Below, piece after piece: positions 7,195 to 9,353 of a DNA stretch of 9,353 nt. Under the pieces are notes generated by a model. The model had not been told where the DNA came from, did no database searches, and saw nothing but the letters and a program-made list of their open reading frames with translations. Source of the stretch: Alphaproteobacteria bacterium (GTDB taxonomy: Bacteria; Pseudomonadota; Alphaproteobacteria; ATCC43930; CGMCC-115725); the NCBI GenBank assembly GCA_019237175.1, contig JAFAHP010000222.1, positions 1 to 9,353 of the forward strand, in the 5' to 3' direction. Numbering within the stretch: the first letter of the stretch is position 1; every line of letters starts with the position of its first letter. Both the position numbers and the translations under genes were made by a program.

Positions 7195-7809
7195 ATGCAA
7201 TTCTCCAATCTCTCGCGATACGAGCGGATCGCACCATTCTACGACCTCTTGGATTTACCGTTTGAACGGTCTCGATACCGCGCGCTGCGCCGATCAATGT
7301 TTCAGAGCCTTGGCGGTCGGGTGCTGGACGCGGGTGTCGGGACCGGTCGCAACTGCGCTTACTACCCGCCCGACGCTATTGTTTCAGGGATCGACACCAG
7401 TCCCGCGATGCTGGCTCGAGCGCATCGGCGATGCCGGACCGTATCGGCTGCCGGGCGCCTTTATGTCATGGACGTGACGAAGCTGGAGTTTCCGGCCGGC
7501 TCATTCGACGCCGCGGTCGCGACGTTTTTATTTTGCGTGCTGCCCGATAATCTCCAGGTGCCGGCGCTATGCGAGCTCGGTCGTGTCGTCAAACCGGGTG
7601 GTCTTATTCGTCTGCTGGAGTATGTCCGACCACGCGGTTCGATGCGCCGCATGGTGTCACGGGTTTGGCAGCCCTGGATCGCTTGGGCCTATGGCGCGAG
7701 TTTCGACCGGCACACCGAGCAGTACATCCCAGAAGCCGAGCTCGAACTCGTCGAAAGCCGCTATGTCCTGGATGATCTCATAAAGCTGTTCACGGCACGT
7801 GTTCCCTGA
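7195..7809 (+). CDS. Class I SAM-dependent methyltransferase, METTL7-like
   Basis: The 204-residue protein is a compact Rossmann-fold methyltransferase. Motif I, VLDAGVGTGRN, is at 43-53; the acidic ribose-binding residue is D67 in GIDTSPAML; the FPAGSFDAAVATFLFCVLPD stretch spans 99-118; and the post-catalytic RVVKPGG is at 130-136, followed by LLEYVRP. It has no membrane span. The order and wording of these blocks (GTGRN-x-x-YYPP, a cysteine strand ending FCVLPD, PGG-x-x-x-x-x-EYV, then a W-rich segment) recall human METTL7A/B, which methylate small thiols and H2S. Phospholipid and ubiquinone-type methyltransferases of class I also look similar. The gene starts 149 bases from the divergent SBP56 gene, so a shared control region is likely. 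No clear Shine-Dalgarno precedes the ATG. Enzyme class is firm; a thiol substrate is a hypothesis drawn from resemblance plus context. Confidence 0.85.
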   Translation: MQFSNLSRYERIAPFYDLLDLPFERSRYRALRRSMFQSLGGRVLDAGVGTGRNCAYYPPDAIVSGIDTSPAMLARAHRRCRTVSAAGRLYVMDVTKLEFPAGSFDAAVATFLFCVLPDNLQVPALCELGRVVKPGGLIRLLEYVRPRGSMRRMVSRVWQPWIAWAYGASFDRHTEQYIPEAELELVESRYVLDDLIKLFTARVP

Positions 7810-7829
7810 GAAATCCGCAGAGCCACCGC

Positions 7830-7859
7830 TTGACATGCCGCGCGACTGCGCTCGCTAAT
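7830..7859 (+). promoter_or_regulatory. Candidate sigma-70-type promoter of the GST gene
   Basis: A perfect TTGACA (7830-7835) is followed after 18 bases by GCTAAT (7854-7859, four of six matches to TATAAT). Transcription would start near 7866, leaving a leader of about 24 bases before the ATG at 7890. This suggests the GST can be transcribed apart from the methyltransferase upstream. The spacing is slightly long and the -10 imperfect. Confidence 0.4.
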
Positions 7860-7889
7860 CGCCGCTGATCCTTGAATGAGAGTACGGCG

Positions 7890-8525
7890 ATGGCCAATCC
7901 GATCGTCTACGGTCCAGCGTTTAGCACTTATGTGTGGAGCGCTCGACTGGCGCTTGCCGAGAAAGGAGTGACGCACGAACTCGTCGATGTCCCCTTCGGC
8001 GCCCACCGCGAGGAAGCGCATCTGTCGCGCCAGCCTTTCGCCAAGGTCCCTGCTTTCGAGCATGATGGCTTCAGCCTCTACGAGACCCAGGCGATCGTTC
8101 GTTACGTCGATGAACGCTTCCCAGGCACACCCTTGCAGCCCGAGGACGTCCACCAATGGTCGCGAATGAACCAAATCATGGGTATCGTCGATGCCTATGC
8201 TTGGCCCAGCATCGCCGGGGCCGTCCTGTTCAACCGGGTGCTGGCGCCGCGTTTTCTGGGCCGCGAGCCGGACGAGGAAGCGATCGCGAAGGCGCTGCCG
8301 CGCGCCCGATTGTGCCTCGCCGAAATCAACCGGCTGATGGAGGATCACCGTTTTCTCGCGGCCGACTTCGTTACCCTCGCGGATCTGATGGTGATCCCGC
8401 TCCTCTACTTTTTCGCCAATGTGCCGGACGGCAAAGCTCCGTTTGCAGAACACCCAAAATTGATGAATTGGATCGGCCATATGGAAACCCGCCCGAGTTT
8501 CCTCGTCACCAAGCCGAGCTGGTAG
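7890..8525 (+). CDS. Glutathione S-transferase
   Basis: The 211-residue product has the two-domain GST fold. The thioredoxin-like N-terminal half (1-78) begins MANPIVYGPAFSTYVWSARL, with S12 the likely catalytic serine. It continues with the cis-proline element AKVPAFEHDG and the glutathione-holding ETQAIVRYVDERFP. The all-helical C-terminal half contains FLAADFVTLADLMVIPLL, which matches the N-capping box and hydrophobic staple (T-x-x-D) of GSTs. The wording around KVPAFEHDGFSLYETQAI is closest to phi-like GSTs. It conjugates or reduces substrates with glutathione in the cytoplasm; the substrate is not readable. The ATG at 7890 has GAGAG 7 bases upstream; an in-frame TTG at 7872 would add six residues but has no support. 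It follows the methyltransferase on the same strand after 80 bases that include a candidate promoter. Confidence 0.92.
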   Translation: MANPIVYGPAFSTYVWSARLALAEKGVTHELVDVPFGAHREEAHLSRQPFAKVPAFEHDGFSLYETQAIVRYVDERFPGTPLQPEDVHQWSRMNQIMGIVDAYAWPSIAGAVLFNRVLAPRFLGREPDEEAIAKALPRARLCLAEINRLMEDHRFLAADFVTLADLMVIPLLYFFANVPDGKAPFAEHPKLMNWIGHMETRPSFLVTKPSW

Positions 8526-8619
8526 CACCGCGCCGGGCACGTTCGGCTGCGCTGACTAAATCTTCCCCACTTTTACGGAAATAGCACCCGATGCTAATCA
8601 CACCGGCGAACCATCGCTT

Positions 8620-8637
8620 CCCCGGCGGAGGCTGGGG
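8620..8637. repeat. Dyad, left unit of a second palindromic pair
   Basis: CCCCGGC-ggag-GCTGGGG forms a 7-bp stem with one G-T pair and a 4-base purine loop. Its size and loop match the left unit at 653-672, suggesting a diverged relative. Confidence 0.4.
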
Positions 8638-8722
8638 CCGATCGTTCCTGCCGCACGAACCGTTGATCGGTTGGTAAGGCCTTGCGATTTCCTGATGCGC
8701 CGGCGACCGTGGACGCATGGAT

Positions 8723-8736
8723 CCGGCTTTCGCCGG
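8723..8736. repeat. Dyad related to the repeat at 688-707
   Basis: CCGGC-tttc-GCCGG is a 5-bp perfect stem around a 4-base loop. The 14-base core differs from that at 691-704 by one loop base only, so it is probably another copy of the same dispersed element. As at 653-707, the purine loop is on the minus strand in this unit and on the plus strand in its partner. Confidence 0.5.
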
Positions 8737-8879
8737 GAAGGCGACGAACGATTTGTATCCTCCTGAGGCTCCTCTGGATTTTTCACAGGTCGAAGGCCGG
8801 TGCTCATAGCTGAGGTGCATCCCGGCCTGACCCACGGAACTTGGTCCGCAGGCTGAAGGCCCCACGGGATGACCAGAAT

Positions 8880-9104
8880 TTACGCTTGCTTCTTATACGG
8901 ATTGATGAGGCCCTCGACGATCCCGGCCAACACTTCACGCACCTGGCGCTCGTCAGCGCCCATCAGCACCGCATCTTCGAGCGCTTCTTGGGCCAGTTCG
9001 CGTAATTCGGCGAGGTTCTCGTTCAGCACCTTGATCTTTTCGACGCAAGAGACCGGCTCTCCTTCCGCGGTCCGCCAGATCGGGAATTCCGTGCTGTCGC
9101 TCAT
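8880..9104 (-). CDS. Small acidic protein of unknown function (74 residues)
   Basis: The product begins MSDSTEFPIWRTAEGEPVSC and continues as a strongly helical, acidic stretch (about 21-66) with heptad-like leucines and valines (KIKVLNENLAELRELAQEAL), then ends NPYKKQA. A single cysteine sits at C20. There is no signal peptide and no membrane span. A good ribosome site, AGGAG, lies 6 bases before the ATG (plus-strand 9111-9115), and composition is normal for the window, so the gene is real. It follows the partial gene at the window edge on the same strand after 27 bases, which suggests one operon. It resembles small uncharacterised proteins of Alphaproteobacteria, but no function can be assigned. 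A helical adaptor or subunit is one possibility only. Confidence 0.75.
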   Translation of the reverse strand: MSDSTEFPIWRTAEGEPVSCVEKIKVLNENLAELRELAQEALEDAVLMGADERQVREVLAGIVEGLINPYKKQA

Positions 9105-9131
9105 CGCGATCTCCTATCGGCAATCCCCCGC

Positions 9132-9353
9132 TTATTTGAGATTGCCCGGGGGATTCCCCGGCGCTCCCACCGCCGCTCTGCCACCCTGGGCGCCGCCGGG
9201 TGCGCCTCCAGAGGCCGCACCCGGCGCGGCTTCGCCGCCGCCCTCGCCCGGCTTTTTCTGACCGCCGCCCGGCTGTGAAAAGATCATCTGGCCGATCAGG
9301 TTCTCCAGGCTCACCGCGGATTGGGTATATTTGATTTGACCGCCGGGCGGGAT
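9132..9353 (-). CDS. Unidentified protein, C-terminal part with Gly/Pro/Ala-rich tail (5' end outside window)
   Basis: The frame is open to the right edge, giving the last 73 residues. The first part reads IPPGGQIKYTQSAVSLENLI and is ordinary globular-looking sequence. After GQMIFSQ it becomes low-complexity, built of Gly, Pro, Ala, Gln and a few Glu/Lys (for example QPGGGQKKPGEGGG), ending NPPGNLK. A GTG at 9312-9314 could be read as an internal start, but the frame continues upstream without a stop and no ribosome site precedes the GTG, so a longer gene is preferred. The tail looks disordered and could be a linker or surface-exposed end. Family not recognised. Confidence 0.55.
   Translation of the reverse strand: MPPGGQIKYTQSAVSLENLIGQMIFSQPGGGQKKPGEGGGEAAPGAASGGAPGGAQGGRAAVGAPGNPPGNLK

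Larger units (their letters stand above)
8526..8879. other. Noncoding region with repeat-like dyads
   Basis: The region lies between the convergent ends of the GST gene (+) and the 74-residue gene (-). Short open frames here have no plausible start or protein resemblance. What can be seen is a pair of dyads at 8620-8637 and 8723-8736. One minus-strand frame reads FPAKAG through the second dyad, a translation also given (IPAKAG) by the repeat near 700, so the apparent peptide is a by-product of the repeat. No clear terminator with a T-run was found after the GST gene. Confidence 0.55.

Noticed and set aside
7761..8540. A 259-codon open frame on the minus strand over the GST gene.
   Set aside because: It covers a well-supported GST on the other strand, has no ribosome site or family resemblance, and even overlaps the end of the methyltransferase gene.

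Overview
The window looks like chromosomal DNA of a high-GC alphaproteobacterium, probably a Hyphomicrobiales or Rhodospirillales-type soil or plant-associated bacterium. This is an inference from base composition, codon choice and the flavour of the proteins; there is no rRNA or other marker gene to confirm it. No tRNA, rRNA, CRISPR array, transposase, integrase or phage gene was seen.

Layout. (1) 2-568, + strand: the C-terminal end of an FAD-linked (berberine-bridge type) oxidoreductase that starts outside the window. (2) 569-803: the gap between two convergent genes, carrying a head-to-head pair of strong dyads that looks like a dispersed palindromic repeat. (3) 804-2855, - strand: a complete glutamine-dependent NAD+ synthetase (nadE). 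(4) 3176-4969, + strand, divergent from nadE: a two-helix membrane-anchored SPFH/band-7 protein with an unusual internally repeated region before the SPFH domain. (5) 4988-5626 and 5651-7045, - strand, a two-gene operon: first a SELENBP1/SBP56-family protein (probable copper-dependent methanethiol oxidase), then a six-helix membrane protein with histidines in most helices. (6) 7195-7809, + strand, divergent from the operon: a small class I SAM-dependent methyltransferase that resembles METTL7-type alkyl-thiol methyltransferases. (7) 7890-8525, + strand: a glutathione S-transferase. (8) 8526-8879: noncoding, with a second dyad pair related to the first. (9) 8880-9104 and 9132-9353, - strand: a 74-residue conserved-looking protein of unknown function, preceded by the C-terminal end of an unidentified protein with a Gly/Pro/Ala-rich tail that runs off the window.

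The most interesting stretch is 4988-8525. A methanethiol-oxidase-type protein, a co-transcribed membrane protein with possible metal-binding histidines, a divergent methyltransferase whose closest look-alike is a thiol methyltransferase, and a glutathione S-transferase sit together. They could form a small volatile-thiol (methanethiol/H2S) handling locus. The oxidase assignment is well supported by sequence motifs. The roles of the membrane protein and the methyltransferase in such a locus are hypotheses.
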